Shown here one piece after another: positions 47,814 to 60,195 of a DNA stretch of 64,000 nt. The DNA lies in the NCBI GenBank assembly GCA_946803715.1, contig CAMPET010000031.1:368034-432033 (forward strand). Direction: 5' to 3'. Below the pieces are notes generated by a model. It saw only the letters and a list, made by a program, of their open reading frames with translations, had not been told where the DNA came from and ran no database searches. Source of the DNA: Beroe ovata (Eukaryota > Ctenophora > Nuda > Beroida > Beroidae). How positions within the stretch are numbered: position 1 is the first letter of the stretch; each line of letters starts with the position of its first letter. A program made the translations under genes and the position numbers.

Positions 47814-49781
47814 TCATCTTTTGAACTTGGTTTTTAGGAAATTCTGGAAGCTCGATTTATTGCCTGACTTCATAGTTGTTCTCTTCCTAATAGAGGTGGC
47901 TCTACTATCCTCCCCTTTATTCAACATCTCCCCAACTTTAGGTGGCTTGACCTCTTCACTCTCCGCTAATTTGGACATAGTGATTTCCTCGTAGTTGAAA
48001 GCCGTTACATCGCCGACAGTCTTCTTACGCCGCTTAGTTGTGGCTCTCAGGTCATTTGTATGGTCACCGAACGAACGCTTGTTCTTGGTGTTGAATATGA
48101 TCACTGAGCTATCTTCCTCCCCTTCTTTCTTATCTTCTGGCACAATTTCTTCCTTAATCGGGTAGACAACTGTAGCTGCAGCCTCTTCCTGAGCCCTCTC
48201 TTCCTCTCTCAACTGCTCTATTTTCGACATAAACTGTTGGAATGGAGCAGCCATCGACTCCTTTACAGCTCTCACGGCATCTGCTATTTCACACTTCACA
48301 CTGGAAATGTCGAAAAAGTGTCGGGTCGACGGTGATTCTGATATTGTACCGGTTTCCGAGGTTATGGATATGGAATCGGCGTCAGCCTGGGATTTGATCT
48401 GGACATCGGGTCCAGATTTCGGAACATAGAATATTTCCTTGCGTTCTTTTATCCTCCGAGCAGGTGTGCTCTTTGGTGTTAACATGCTCTCGACAGAATG
48501 CTGGTGTGTGGTGTCAAGAAAACCTGAGGGAGAGACGGTGTTATGGTGACACACCATGAATGTGTCAGCCTATCAGTCAGCCGCGCCTCTGTCTATCTGT
48601 ATCTGTCAGTATCTATCAGCATATTTGCATGTCAGTATCTGTCTGTCTGTCAATATGTGTCTGTCAACTCATTGTGGACCAGTATTACCTGGCGTGTACT
48701 CAGCATCATTGACACTGGTATTTGCGGGATCTAGTAGCGGGTTGTAATGTCTCGCCCGCTCCACTAGCAGGAACAACTCCTGCACGTGAAGTCGCACAAG
48801 AGGCGGGGGCGGGTTGCAGCACGCCAACACGCCCTCCTGGTCGCCTGGCAACAACTCTGCTATCTTGAACATCATGTGGTTCGGCAGGACAAATGCTGGA
48901 CTCTCATCTTCACTACGCGCAGTCTGATCTCGCCACTTGAATATCAACCTGGAGAGTGTGATGTTAAGTGATGTCAAGTGATGTTAAGTGATGGGTTTCG
49001 TCGAGTGAACGGTGCTATTTGATGAGTGTGACAAGTGATTTCTAGTGTGATGTCAATTGCAAATTTAGAAAAGTGACGACAGTTCTGTCTTACTTGAGGC
49101 ATTCTTTCTGTTGAGGTTGGAGTGGAATCTTGGTCTTGGCATACACTACAGAGTAACTATCCTCAGTGAAAACCGGCTTCCTGAATACTTGCTGACACTC
49201 GCTTTTACTGTTCCTATAGACACTTTCCAACGTGTGGCTACCTGTGGTAAACGGGGGAATTAGATCCTTGACACCACTTCTTGACACCACTTCTACAATA
49301 CGTTCTACGTTGACACCACTTTTTGACACCACTTTAGCACTCTGAAGTATTGGCACCACAGTAACAACAATTACACATTGGCAACTACCTTGATGTAGGA
49401 GTTCGTATCGAAGACAATCGTATATGTAGAGGAGGAAGTGAGTGTCCTCCCGGGCGTATTTCACCATGACATCGGGTAGAGGGCGTATCCTCCAATCTGC
49501 CAGCTGGTACTGCTTGTCAGCCGTGACGTCACAGTACCTGCCAAGTAGGTATGACAAGCTACACCGGGGCATACCCAGCTGTTTGGACGCGTGGAAAGTA
49601 TCGAACATGTTTACAATGTAGAGTCCGAGATCGCGCTGCAGCCAGATGATGTCCTGTTTAGCTCCGTGTAGCACCTGAGAGAGAGAGTGGGGATGGAGCG
49701 GGTAGTGGGGAGTGGGAGTTCAGTGTGTTAGAGGGAAGCTGTAATGGTAGTCATGACAAAGTGTGGTGGACATCCATTACA

Positions 49782-49814
<33 letters not shown>

Positions 49815-52407
49815 NTGTGTGTGTGTGACACACGCGTACCTTGACAATGTCAGGATTGGTAAACACTTTGTTCAGGGGCTGTAGCTCTGTTCTCAGTGAT
49901 AGTGTGTCCACTATGAAATCCTCTGTTCGTGTCGATATCTGGACATTGCACAATTTACACTGTTCATAGTAGATTAACAACAACATGTACTAATTGTACA
50001 TACAATACAACGGGAATATTGTACAATGTACACACTACACTGAAATTCTACAGCGATGCACACATTATACACACACTGTGCACTAGTCACTACCTGCATG
50101 AGACACGCGAACCCAAGGTAACTTCTGTAACTATGCGCCTCCAGATCGATTGCCACCTCCCTGACAGCCGCCAATTTGTCCACCAACCCCGCCACCTGCT
50201 CCACCTTGTCCACAATGGTGAGCGGGGTGTCTGCCACCTCCTTGGGTTCCTGCTTCAGACCCAGTTGTAGCTGCCACGGTCGGATCTCTAGTGTTTCCAA
50301 CTCGTGCTGAGGGCAGACAGAGTGGTACCACCATGTATCACCATGGTGAGGAGTTAGTGGTGAGAATGGTGAGCACAGAGTGGTGAACAATGAACTGGGG
50401 TGAGAATGGTGAGCACAGAGTGGTGAGCAATGAACTGGGGTGAGAATGGTGAGGAAGGTGGTGTCTCACTGTTTCTTCTCACCTCATAGGGGTGTGGGTA
50501 TTCTGTAGTCTGGTCTCCTCTAACATTCCTGATGAACGCCGACACCCCACACTCCTTGCCCTCTTCCAACAGTGACTTGTAGATCTCTTGCAACGGAACC
50601 TGAGTAATGGGATAGTTTCACATAGGGAGATAGTATGATCAATAGAGCCATCTTCAAGTGACCATATGTTGGGGCAATCACTAATCACACCATTGCTCAA
50701 CACAAACGCAGATGATAGTAGATGGCCCACACTAACCTTTGCATTGGGTTTGTATCTGATGAGTGGAATGAAGGGTGTCTCTGTGTTGTCAGGTTTGACA
50801 GTCCATCTCAGCTGGGGGCGCAGTATGTTCTTGCTGTGAAGCAGTCTGATTGGCTTGTTCTGTTGTGAGCTAGAGTTTGTGTTCCATGCAGCCACCAATA
50901 CCTGGGGGACAAGGGGAACTTCGCAATATTGATAACGCGTGAATTGGTATATCATTATCATGTGACAGCAACAGATCAACGAAAATAAACATGGACTGCT
51001 AACACAACACGGTTTACTCACATCTTTGGGTGTTTTCTGCTGTATCTCCAACTTATCTTCCTTCTTATCCAGTTTCAACATATCGATAATCTTATCCACT
51101 CGCTCCAGAAGAGTGTCATTAGCCTCCACCACTGCGTCTGTCTGCTCCTCCACCCCAGTAACTGTGGTGGAGGGGAGCACGTTCCACGCTTGATACACGT
51201 GGTGGTGCTTGAACATCTGAGTGGAAAATTAGTACGTGTGGATAATGTTGAATGAGAGGGAGAGAGGGGAAGAGAGAGAGGGAGAGAGAGAGGAGCCAAT
51301 GTGAGTCTTACCTTGCCAATGAGTTGTAGAACACGTTGTCCCTGGTTCTTACTGAACGCCATGAACGAGGGGTAGGAGAGGAAGAAATCGTATTCATCCT
51401 TCGTGCTTGGTAACTTCTTCGTTACTTTCAGAAACTGCACAACTGAAACAGAGATCATACAAGTTAGCTAGGTTGGAGTGATATCACACTTCGACACGAT
51501 CACAACACAGATCAACTTTGAAACGTAGTGATACTTACTCCCATTACAAAATACAGAGCGATTGCTTATAATCTGTACCTTGAGGTAGGAGAACGTTGGA
51601 GTAAGAATCAAAGTTCTCATATCCAAGGAAGGGGGCACCACCCCCAACTAGATCAGTCTCCTCTTGTGTCTCCTGTACAGTGGCTTGTGTCTCCACAGTG
51701 TCTTGTGTCTCTTCTGTCTTCTCCATCGTCTCCTCTTTCAAGGCCGGCTTGGCCTGTTCATCCTCAGTTTTAGCCACTTTAGATTTGGTCTCATCCGCAG
51801 TCTCCATGAAGTCTAAAGCAGCTGGTCTCTTCCTAGTCTCTTCTCCGATAAGTGGGATAGCATCTGCCTCAACATTCTCGCTATTGTAGGTGGGTAAGCT
51901 CTGGTCCTGGTCTGTTTCGACCGGCTCATCATCATCGCTCTCACTTTCCGCTGGGATCTCTGCTAAACAGTCATCACCCTCTGCTTTGATTTCCTCCACC
52001 ATATTGACTCTGATACTGCCCAGCTGTGTTGTCTCCTTACAGTCGTCGTCGCTAACATCCACAGTGGCTATCTCAGAGCATTCCTCATCACTTATCTGTA
52101 TAGTAGCTATTTTAGTGACTTTCTCACTTTTCCTCTCTGTTGATACCTCACTACTCTGTTCTTGACTGCTCTTCTCTTGACTCTGTTCCTCTTCCAAATT
52201 CACGATAACTTTCTTCTTCTTCTTTTTCTTGGACGCTTTTCCTGTCCCAGGCTTCTCTTTGACCTGCTTGGGTATTATTGCAATTTCATTGACTTCTTCT
52301 TCTTTCACTTCATCATCAAGTTCTGGTTGTGCCACAACTTTCTTCTTTTTCTGCTTAGTTGTCTGATTAGCGAGCTTCTTCTTTTCTTTAGGAGACTTTC
52401 GGGGCAT
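47814..52407 (-). CDS. EXOSC10: Exosome component 10 (Rrp6-type 3'-5' exoribonuclease) with long N-terminal extension
   Basis: This is the catalytic nuclear exosome subunit that trims and degrades RNA. Eleven exons in transcript order: 52407-51579, 51442-51312, 51216-51022, 50901-50737, 50599-50483, 50306-50094, 49938-49840, 49674-49389, 49241-49094, 48948-48689, 48523-47814. The lengths sum to 1050 codons plus stop. The first 276 residues are Lys/Glu-rich and low complexity, with an early KKKK-type basic run. The PMC2NT domain follows ([15 protein letters not shown]), then the DEDDy exonuclease domain. Its acidic residues are D533 and E535 ([12 protein letters not shown]) and D591 (HGAKQD); Y656 and D660 lie in [14 protein letters not shown]. 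The HRDC domain contains [16 protein letters not shown]. The basic tail ends KTKFKR. The start at 52407 was chosen because an acceptor-like TTATTTTCCAG lies just upstream, making the longer frame to 52635 likely 5' UTR intron. Confidence 0.93.
49784..49828. repeat. TG microsatellite in EXOSC10 intron
   Basis: (TG)n with one N at 49815, between exons 49840-49938 and 49389-49674 and only 12 bp from the donor side of the former. Confidence 0.9.
50340..50465. repeat. Minisatellite in EXOSC10 intron
   Basis: A unit of about 50 bp, containing 'gagaatggtgagcacagagt' and 'ggtgaacaatgaactgggg', is repeated about 2.5 times between exons 50094-50306 and 50483-50599. Confidence 0.8.
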
Positions 52408-53003
52408 ACTACTGGAAAATAACGGGTAAACGGCATTGTTAAAAAATAATAGAGGGTCAATGCGCATTGTTAAAAATGCTTGTATAATTCTTGCATTATA
52501 CACATCAGAAAACACAATGAAGAGAGTAGTGGAACCAATTATTCGACAAATAGGAACTAAATAGTACCTTAAAACTACAGAATTATAAATTAACAAAGTG
52601 CATGTTCTGTACGTAATAAGCCGAAGCTGCGACATGGTTGAAACGTAGCGAGGATTTGATCAGTTGTGCGTGTGTGTGTGTTTCAAGGGTGCGTTTTGAG
52701 AGTGTGTTCAACGCTCAGAAAATATTAATAACTATTTCATGATCGATATTTGATTGAAGAAAACCAAGAGATACGATTAAAATGTCGTCAAGAGTTTACT
52801 CTCTTTTAAGTTATCAAAAGTTAAAACTGAAATAGTTTATCTTCATATAATATAGAATACCAACATAATGGTATTTACTTGCACTGTATAGAATAACATG
52901 ATAACAATGATTCAGTTACTTTCTCTTCTGTCTCACTCCCGACCGGCAATCATAGTCAGATGTCACGTTGCTGATGATGACGTCATCACGACATCACGTG
53001 TTG
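52408..53003. other. Intergenic region between EXOSC10 start and MORC end
   Basis: AT-rich sequence that would hold the EXOSC10 promoter and 5' UTR intron and the 3' UTR of the MORC gene; both genes read leftward. No further coding sequence is seen. Confidence 0.6.
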
Positions 53004-56000
53004 TCATGACGATGGGGAGTCAGCTGTCACGTCACTAGGCTGAGATTTGGTGGACTCCTTGACAACCGCAGCGAGAATCTCGTCAACGTTGTCTCCCACT
53101 TCCTCTGTGTTAACTTCTGTGTCGGTTTCCTGAGGGAACACTGATCAGTTCAACTATCTACCTCTGTTTTGTCTCCTTCTGATTCGGTGATAAGCATTTT
53201 TGTGAACATACACACAGTTACACACGGCGCGTTACAGACATAACACGTTACCTAGGATAGAAACTCACGAATTTGAGGGATGGTTTCAGCAGTTGCATGA
53301 CCAGTTTCCTCAGATTAGTCAGCTTCTCCTCAGTGCTCTCTGCTTTCTTCTCAGCGTCACTGGAGTGCTCCTGGTACTGTGCTATCAACTCCGTCAAATT
53401 CACTTCGTATGTGTCGAAAAACTTGTTCTGGGGGGGGCGGGTAATTATCGTCACTATAACAGCGAGACATCTCTCACATTGCATAGCAGGGGAAAACTGA
53501 CAGCACTTACCAGTAGTCAGTACCACTGCATTGAAAACTGACAACACAAGTAAAAAACTCATTTACCAAGGGAAAGTCGAGTAGTTTGTCCAGGTCCAGG
53601 TTTATGAGGTCCTCCTTCTTGGTGGGCCACGATGGCGGTGAGAAGTAGTGAAGACAGAGCCTCAGACTCTCAGCCAACTTGTCTTGGATCTTCTTCAGGT
53701 TTATGTACTCGCGAGATGACTCTGAGAACAGATTGAAATTGAACAACAATTACCAAGGTGAGAGGAACTGTTACCAAGGCAATGAGAATTGTTACCAAGG
53801 TGATGAGAACTGTTACCAAGGTGACCTTTCTCTTGTGTGGGGAGGTTGTTTGAAGACATGATATCTGAGTGATTGTTCAGCCCAGCATCCTTGGCTTTCT
53901 TTAGCGGGTGATCTCTCGATGGGGACAGACTCTGAGAAGAAGACGGATGTCAGTCACTGATGAATAAAGTTGTTAGCCATGGTCTCAAACCATTGAGTCA
54001 AACCCAGGATGATACCCCAATGACTTACCCGCTTGTGACCAGAAGACGAAACTCCATTGCTCTTCTTTAGCTCCTTCTTCTTCTTCAGGAAGAGCTGATC
54101 TTCCTCCTCTTCCTCTTCCTCTTCGTCGTCGTCGTCTCGTAGCTGTATGATCGGCTTCTTCTTGACAAGCCCGGAGTACTTCTCCTTCAGTCGCTTATAC
54201 TCGTCCTGAAACGTATTCGATTAACAATTGTACCCTCTAGTGTCAACTCGGGCTTCATCGAAAATAAGAGCAATTTCCAGCAAAAACCAAGATCTGAAAC
54301 GGCCAGAATCGTGTTCTCCATCAAATTTTGAGTCGAATTAGTCCATTTTGGATCCAAAATATGACACAAAAAAATTCCGTCAAATCTGGTCAAAAACACT
54401 GATGGAAATCTGAAAGGGTCAAAACATCGACTTTCTCCAAATGATCTGATTATGACGGGATATTGTTAGGACAGTGATCAAGAATTCCGATACCAATTTT
54501 TAATCAATTTTGACTTTATTTGTCGTCTTGAGACGATTTTTTGCGTCCCATGTACCCTCTAGTGTCAACTCAGGCTTTAACGAAAATTGGAGCAATTTCC
54601 AGCAAAAACCAAGATCTGAAACGGCCAGAATCGTGTTCTCCATCAAATTTTGAGTCGAATTAGTCCATTTTGGATCGAAAATATGACACAAAAAATTTCC
54701 GTCAAATCTGGCCAAAAACACTGATGGTTAGTATGGAAATCTGAAAGGGTCAAAACATCGACTTTCTCCAAATGATCTGATTATGACGGGATATTGTTAG
54801 GACAGTGATCAAGAATTCCGATACCAATTTTTAGACAATTTTGACTTTATTTGTCGTCTTGAGACGATTTTTTGCGTCCCATGTACCCTCTAGTGTCAAC
54901 TCAGGCTTTAACGAAAATTGGAGCAATTTCCAGCAAAAACCAAGATCTGAAACGGCCAGAATCGTGTTCTCCATCAAATTTTGAGTCGAATTAGTCCATT
55001 TTGGATCGAAAATATGACACAAAAAATTTCCGTCAAATCTGGCCAAAAACACTGATGGTTAGTATGGAAATCTGAAAGGGTCAAAACATCGACTTTCTCC
55101 AAATGATCTGATTATGACGGGATATTGTTAGGACAGTGATCAAGAATTCCGATACCAATTTTTAGACAATTTTGACTTTATTTGTCGTCTTGAGACGATT
55201 TTTTGCGTCCCATGTACCCTCTAGTGTCAACTCAGGCTTTAACGAAAATTGGAGCAATTTCCAGCAAAAACCAAGATCTGAAACGGCCAGAATCGTGTTC
55301 TCCATCAAATTTTGAGTCGAATTAGTCCATTTTGGATCGAAAATATGACACAAAAAATTTCCGTCAAATCTGGCCAAAAACACTGATGGTTAGTATGGAA
55401 ATCTGAAAGGGTCAAAACATCGACTTTCTCCAAATGATCTGATTATGACGGGATATTGTTAGGACAGTGATCAAGAATTCCGATACCAATTTTTAGACAA
55501 TTTTGACTTTATTTGTCGTCTTGAGACGATTTTTTGCGTCCCATGTACCCTCTAGTGTCAACTCAGGCTTTAACGAAAATTGGAGCAATTTCCAGCAAAA
55601 ACCAAGATCTGAAACGGCCAGAATCGTGTTCTCCATCAAATTTTGAGTCGAATTAGTCCATTTTGGATCGAAAATATGACACAAAAAATTTCCGTCAAAT
55701 CTGGCCAAAAACACTGATGGTTAGTATGGAAATCTGAAAGGGTCAAAACATCGACTTTCTCCAAATGATCTGATTATGACGGGATATTGTTAGGACAGTG
55801 ATCAAGAATTCCGATACCAATTTTTAGACAATTTTGACTTTATTTGTCGTCTTGAGACGATTTTTTGCGTCCCACGTACCCTCTAGTGTCAACTCAGGCT
55901 TTAACGAAAATTGGAGCAATTTCCAACAGAAACCAAGATCTGAAACGGCCAGAATCGTGTTCTCCATCAAATTTTCAGTCGAATTAGTCCATTTTGGATC

Positions 56001-59000
56001 GAAAATATGGCACAAAAAATTTCCGTCAAATCTGGTCAAAAACACTGATGGTTAGTATGGAAATCTGAAAGGGTCAAAACATCGACTTTCTCCAAATAAT
56101 CTGATTATGACGGGATATTGTTAGGACAGTGATCAAGAATTCCGATACCAATTTTTAGACAATTTTGACTTTATTTGTCGTCTTGAGACGATTTTTTGCG
56201 TCCCATGTACCCTCTAGTGTCAACTCAGGCTTTAACGAAAATTGGAGCAATTTCCAGCAAAAACCAAGATCTGAAACGGCCAGAATCGTGTTCTCCATCA
56301 AATTTTGAGTCGAATTAGTCCATTTTGGATCGAAAATATGACACAAAAAAATTCCGTCAAATCTGGTCAAAAACACTGATGGTTAGTATGGAAATCTGAA
56401 AGGTTCAAAACATCGACTTTCTCCAAATTTTCTGATTATGACGGGATATTGTTAAGACAGTGATCAAGAATTCCGATACCAATTTTTAATCAATTTTGAC
56501 TTTATTTGTCGTCTTGAGACGATTTTTTGCGTCCCATGTACCCTCTAGTGTCAACTCAGGCTTTAACGAAAATTGGAGCAATTTCCAACAGAAACCAAGA
56601 TCTGAAACGGCCAGAATCGTGTTCTCCATCAAATTTTCAGTCGAATTAGTCCATTTTGGATCGAAAATATGACACAAAAAATTTCCGTCAAATCTGGTCA
56701 AAAACACTGATGGTGTATGGAAATCTGAAAGGGTCAAAACATCGACTTTCTCCAAATGATCTGATTATGACGGGATATTGTTAGGACAGTGATCAAGAAT
56801 TCCGATACCAATTTTTAGACAATTTTGACTTTATTTGTCGTCTTGAGACGATTATTTATGTCCCGTGTAAGTTCACATTGGTGATCAGAGTGATGGGTAA
56901 CAGAGATTATAACAGTTTGATCACCTTGTCAAAGCCGAGGGGAACAGATCCATTCTTTGAGGCTATTTTCTGAGTTTCTTTGCTCAGAGTTGACCGACTG
57001 CCACCAGTAATCTCTTTAGGTGGCTTGGGAGTGGACTTAGCAACCAACTTCGAGGACGATTTCTTGGCTGTTTCCGGAGTTCGTGATACGACGATGGGGG
57101 AGATACTTCGTTTCTGAAACACATCAACAATGAATAACTAAACTGTGAAGGAGAATAACTGTGTAATAACTAGCTCTGTGACCACTCCCTCAACTCTATC
57201 AAGAGAAGGTTACCTTCTTAGAAAGTGGGACCGATTCCTCTGCTGCTCCCTTCCTCCCTCTCTCCTCTCCACTCTTCTTCTTTTCCCGGCTGGCGGTGCT
57301 CTCCAACGAGGAGAGCGTCGATTTCTTCTGAGTTTTCTCCTCGAAAGGGCGCTGAGTGATGTTTGCCAGTGGGATTTTCACTTGATGTTCTGCTATCATG
57401 CACCTGAGTGGCAGCTTATAAGTGAGTACACTGACCATGGTGTATTACCTATATGATGAAAATGACTTTGACTAACTTGTTGTAGTTGACATCTGAGTTT
57501 TGGTGGCAGGTCCATTCATCACTGAGTGACTCCGACACTTTGAAATTAGCGTGGGAGAAGGGCAGCACCCGCCACTTTAAACAACGGTCTGAGGACACAC
57601 ATGTGAAAACAGATGCGCGAGGATTGGATCATACATTGATGTTGGCCCTTAGGGAGAGAGAGAGGGGGGTGGATGAAATTGGGGAACCAATTACTGTGTC
57701 TCACCGCATTGCATCCATTGAGTTGTTTTGATCATCCGTTTCTTGATATACTTTGACTCTTGTGAAGGTTCCTCGGTCCATTTGTTAGTAAAGTATCCAA
57801 ACTCAGCCCAGAAGTTCCTAACCCCTGATCCAGTCCTTGGATCAACCACACCACATATCTGCCAGTAGTGGTGCAGATGCTCACCAAGTGCTCTCAGCAA
57901 ATGTCTGTACTCTTTGGCATCGGCAAAGTCCTGCTTGTTGTGTGTGGGTTCCAGCACAAGGTAAGGGACATTCACCACACCTATCACGCCAACACCAGAG
58001 CTTCCACCTTCTAGTTGCGGGCCTACTCTCTCATACATCTTTATCAGCCGACTGCAGTTGTACACAAACATTCCAAAACATTTCCTGTTCTGGATGTTCA
58101 GTCCGAATGTGAATTTCAGTGTTTTGGGTTCCTTCAGAGACCTGAAGAACGGCTTATTAGACGCTGTATTGACCTCGATTTCATCACCTACACATTTATC
58201 TTAAGGACGGATAACTCACTTTCGCTTTCTCTCTGCCAACTTTTTGAGCACCTCACAGTCTCGCCTGCAATCTACAGCATGTCTCTGTGTCACCCTGAGT
58301 TCCATCCTCTCTTCCTTGGTCCCACCATCACCTAACCGTCTCTCCAGATTCCTGGCATCAGACTCTGCTTCTCGTGCCCTCTCCTCAGCTAGCTTACACC
58401 TGTTCTCCGCCTCGAATGTCTCTTTCTCGGACCGAGCTTTGAACCTCGCTGATGAGTACTCATATTGCCTGAAATAGGGACGAATAACCTCTTGACAATT
58501 AATACTTGACATATCTAACACCTGAACTAAAAATTGGTAGAGTTCTTGCATTAAACACACCTTGGCAAGTAGGACAAAGTCTCCAGTCTTTTAGTCCTTA
58601 CTTTAGAGTTCTGGACATAGATTCTCATCCTGGGCTCTTGGTACAGGACTGCAGTGTATGCTCTGAACGACTTCTTCTCTGGTATCTCAAAGTGTTCTCT
58701 CTCATCTTCATACTCTTTTTCATAGTCCATTTGGGTTAGGAGTATGTCTTGTGGATCAGTTTTTATCTGGACAAATAAAAAGGTACAGCATATAAATTAA
58801 ATTCTAGGTAACTATATGACTCTTCAAAATGAACCCTCCCCAAAAGCTGATATAAATGAAAGGTGTGACATTCCGATAATGTTTCTGAAATTGTACTTTC
58901 AGAAAGATGCAAAGCAACTAACATCAATCTCAGACTCTCCATTATCCAGGGTTTTCAAGTTGTAAATCACCACAAGTGTACCAGTATCACTATCAATCTT

Positions 59001-59784
59001 GTCAAACTGCTCAAACAACTGTTTTTTGGTATTAAATGGGGAGTACTTCAGAATCAAATCCATCTCCTGCAAGGTAAAGTTAATCGGTGATGATACAAGG
59101 CAAAAGGCTATACATCATGAAATTACATCACTCAAAGATTAATGGCAAGAATGGAGAATAAAAGATAAAAACCACTGCATGTTTCTCTCTGTCATCATCA
59201 TGGGCTGGAAGGGGAAGACGAGTCTGTCTATTCCAACTTGGCATTGGTATGAGCACTTCGTTAAGGCTTTCTGTCTCATGAAATGTCCTTGAGAGCATAA
59301 GACAGCTCATTGAACTCTCCTTCTTAGTAAACAAGATGAAATCTTTGCCTATTCTCATTGAACCAGACTTCAGACCATTGCCATACTGTCCTATCATATT
59401 GGATTCCCCTGACTTCTTACAGGAGGATCCAAATTTCATAACAGAGCATACTTCATCAGGGTCCATGCCATCACCATCATCAAGGACGCAAAGCATACAA
59501 CTTCCCCTCAAGTCTTCTCTAGAGACAGTATAAATGCTAACTTTTGTTGCAGCTGCATCCCTTGAGTTGTCAAGAAGTTCTGCTAATGCTCCAAACAGGA
59601 ATTCATGTGTTGTGCTGAAATATGCAATACAACATACAGTCCCTATGATTTCTAAATGTAAATATCTGAATATGTGTCCAACAATTTTTGCAAGAGTCAG
59701 CATCAAGTGTGTCTAAGAATACCTGTTTGTGTGGAGATATTCAAAGCTAAGCTGAGCACGACTCAGAGAAGTATACTTGCTCAT
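53004..59784 (-). CDS. MORC2: MORC family CW-type zinc finger protein (MORC2-type GHKL ATPase)
   Basis: MORC2 is a nuclear ATPase that compacts chromatin and silences transposons and genes. Fourteen exons in transcript order: 59784-59723, 59614-59173, 59066-58923, 58766-58561, 58468-58220, 58141-57705, 57588-57477, 57403-57214, 57113-56925, 54205-54029, 53931-53826, 53721-53567, 53427-53269, 53129-53004. They total 917 aa in consistent phase. The N-terminus [20 protein letters not shown] leads into the GHKL ATPase: [12 protein letters not shown] (Mg/ATP motif), DDGDGMD and [18 protein letters not shown] coiled-coil insert ([18 protein letters not shown]) and the transducer part ([21 protein letters not shown]) follow. 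The CW zinc finger is split by two introns: MQCDRCLKW, EWTCHQN, NKCMIAEH, with four cysteines. The rest is Lys/Ser/Glu-rich, with a C-terminal coiled coil. I see no chromo-like domain between CW and the end, unlike vertebrate MORC2. Confidence 0.93.
53722..53825. repeat. 21-bp minisatellite filling a MORC intron
   Basis: Read on the gene strand, 'caccttggtaacagttctca' and variants repeat four times, and each unit holds GGTAAC or GGTAAT, a donor-like sequence. The actual donor is the GTCACC at the intron start. Confidence 0.75.
54231..56870. repeat. Eight-copy 331-bp tandem array in a MORC intron
   Basis: The landmark 'taccctctagtgtcaactc' starts at 54231, 54553, 54884, 55215, 55546, 55877, 56208 and 56539, a period of 331 bp except 322 for the first step. 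The copies from about 54550 to 55870 are almost identical; copies 1, 6 and 8 differ at more positions. On the - strand each unit leaves a 73-codon open frame with no known domain. The array makes up nearly all of the 2.7-kb intron 54206-56924. Confidence 0.96.
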
Positions 59785-60195
59785 TACTACATCTGGTAGC
59801 TACCTGCAACTATATCACTCAAATAAGTCACCTCAAAATTTGAACATGAAATCAGTTGAGTGCAAATTATAGTCAAATCATAGATTGGAAAGCCCATGAT
59901 TTGGCACAGGATGATTGAATAATACTATGACAGGCATCAAAAATTTCATCAACAGCCAAAATAATTTTATACTGCATTTGAATACACGCAATGAAGTGAG
60001 ATAAAAAGGAGTGAGTTAAAAAGTTGTGAGTTAAAAAGTAGTGAGTTAAAAGATAAAATTAGTCAATAATGGAGGAGAATCAATTCGCTAAAATGATGGA
60101 ATCTCTTTGCTCTCCATTTGTCCCAATCACGCCGCACACATATGGTACAGATGACAATAAGCAAATTCGGCTATTCCGTCACTGCCGGATGCGAT
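59785..60195. other. Region upstream of MORC, with short tandem repeat
   Basis: This is the presumed MORC promoter or 5' UTR. 'agtgagttaaaaagt' is repeated about four times at 60008-60055. No other gene is visible. Confidence 0.55.

Noticed and set aside
52408-52635. Longer EXOSC10 start at 52635
   Set aside because: An acceptor-like TTTTCCAG precedes the chosen ATG, and the added residues are hydrophobic and unlike the charged N-terminus.
54187-56755. Eight 70-89-codon frames on the - strand in the 331-bp array
   Set aside because: Same reason: identical tandem units within an intron, no family match.
54231-56870. CRISPR-like array
   Set aside because: Whole 331-bp units repeat with no short repeat plus unique spacers, and the context is an animal intron.
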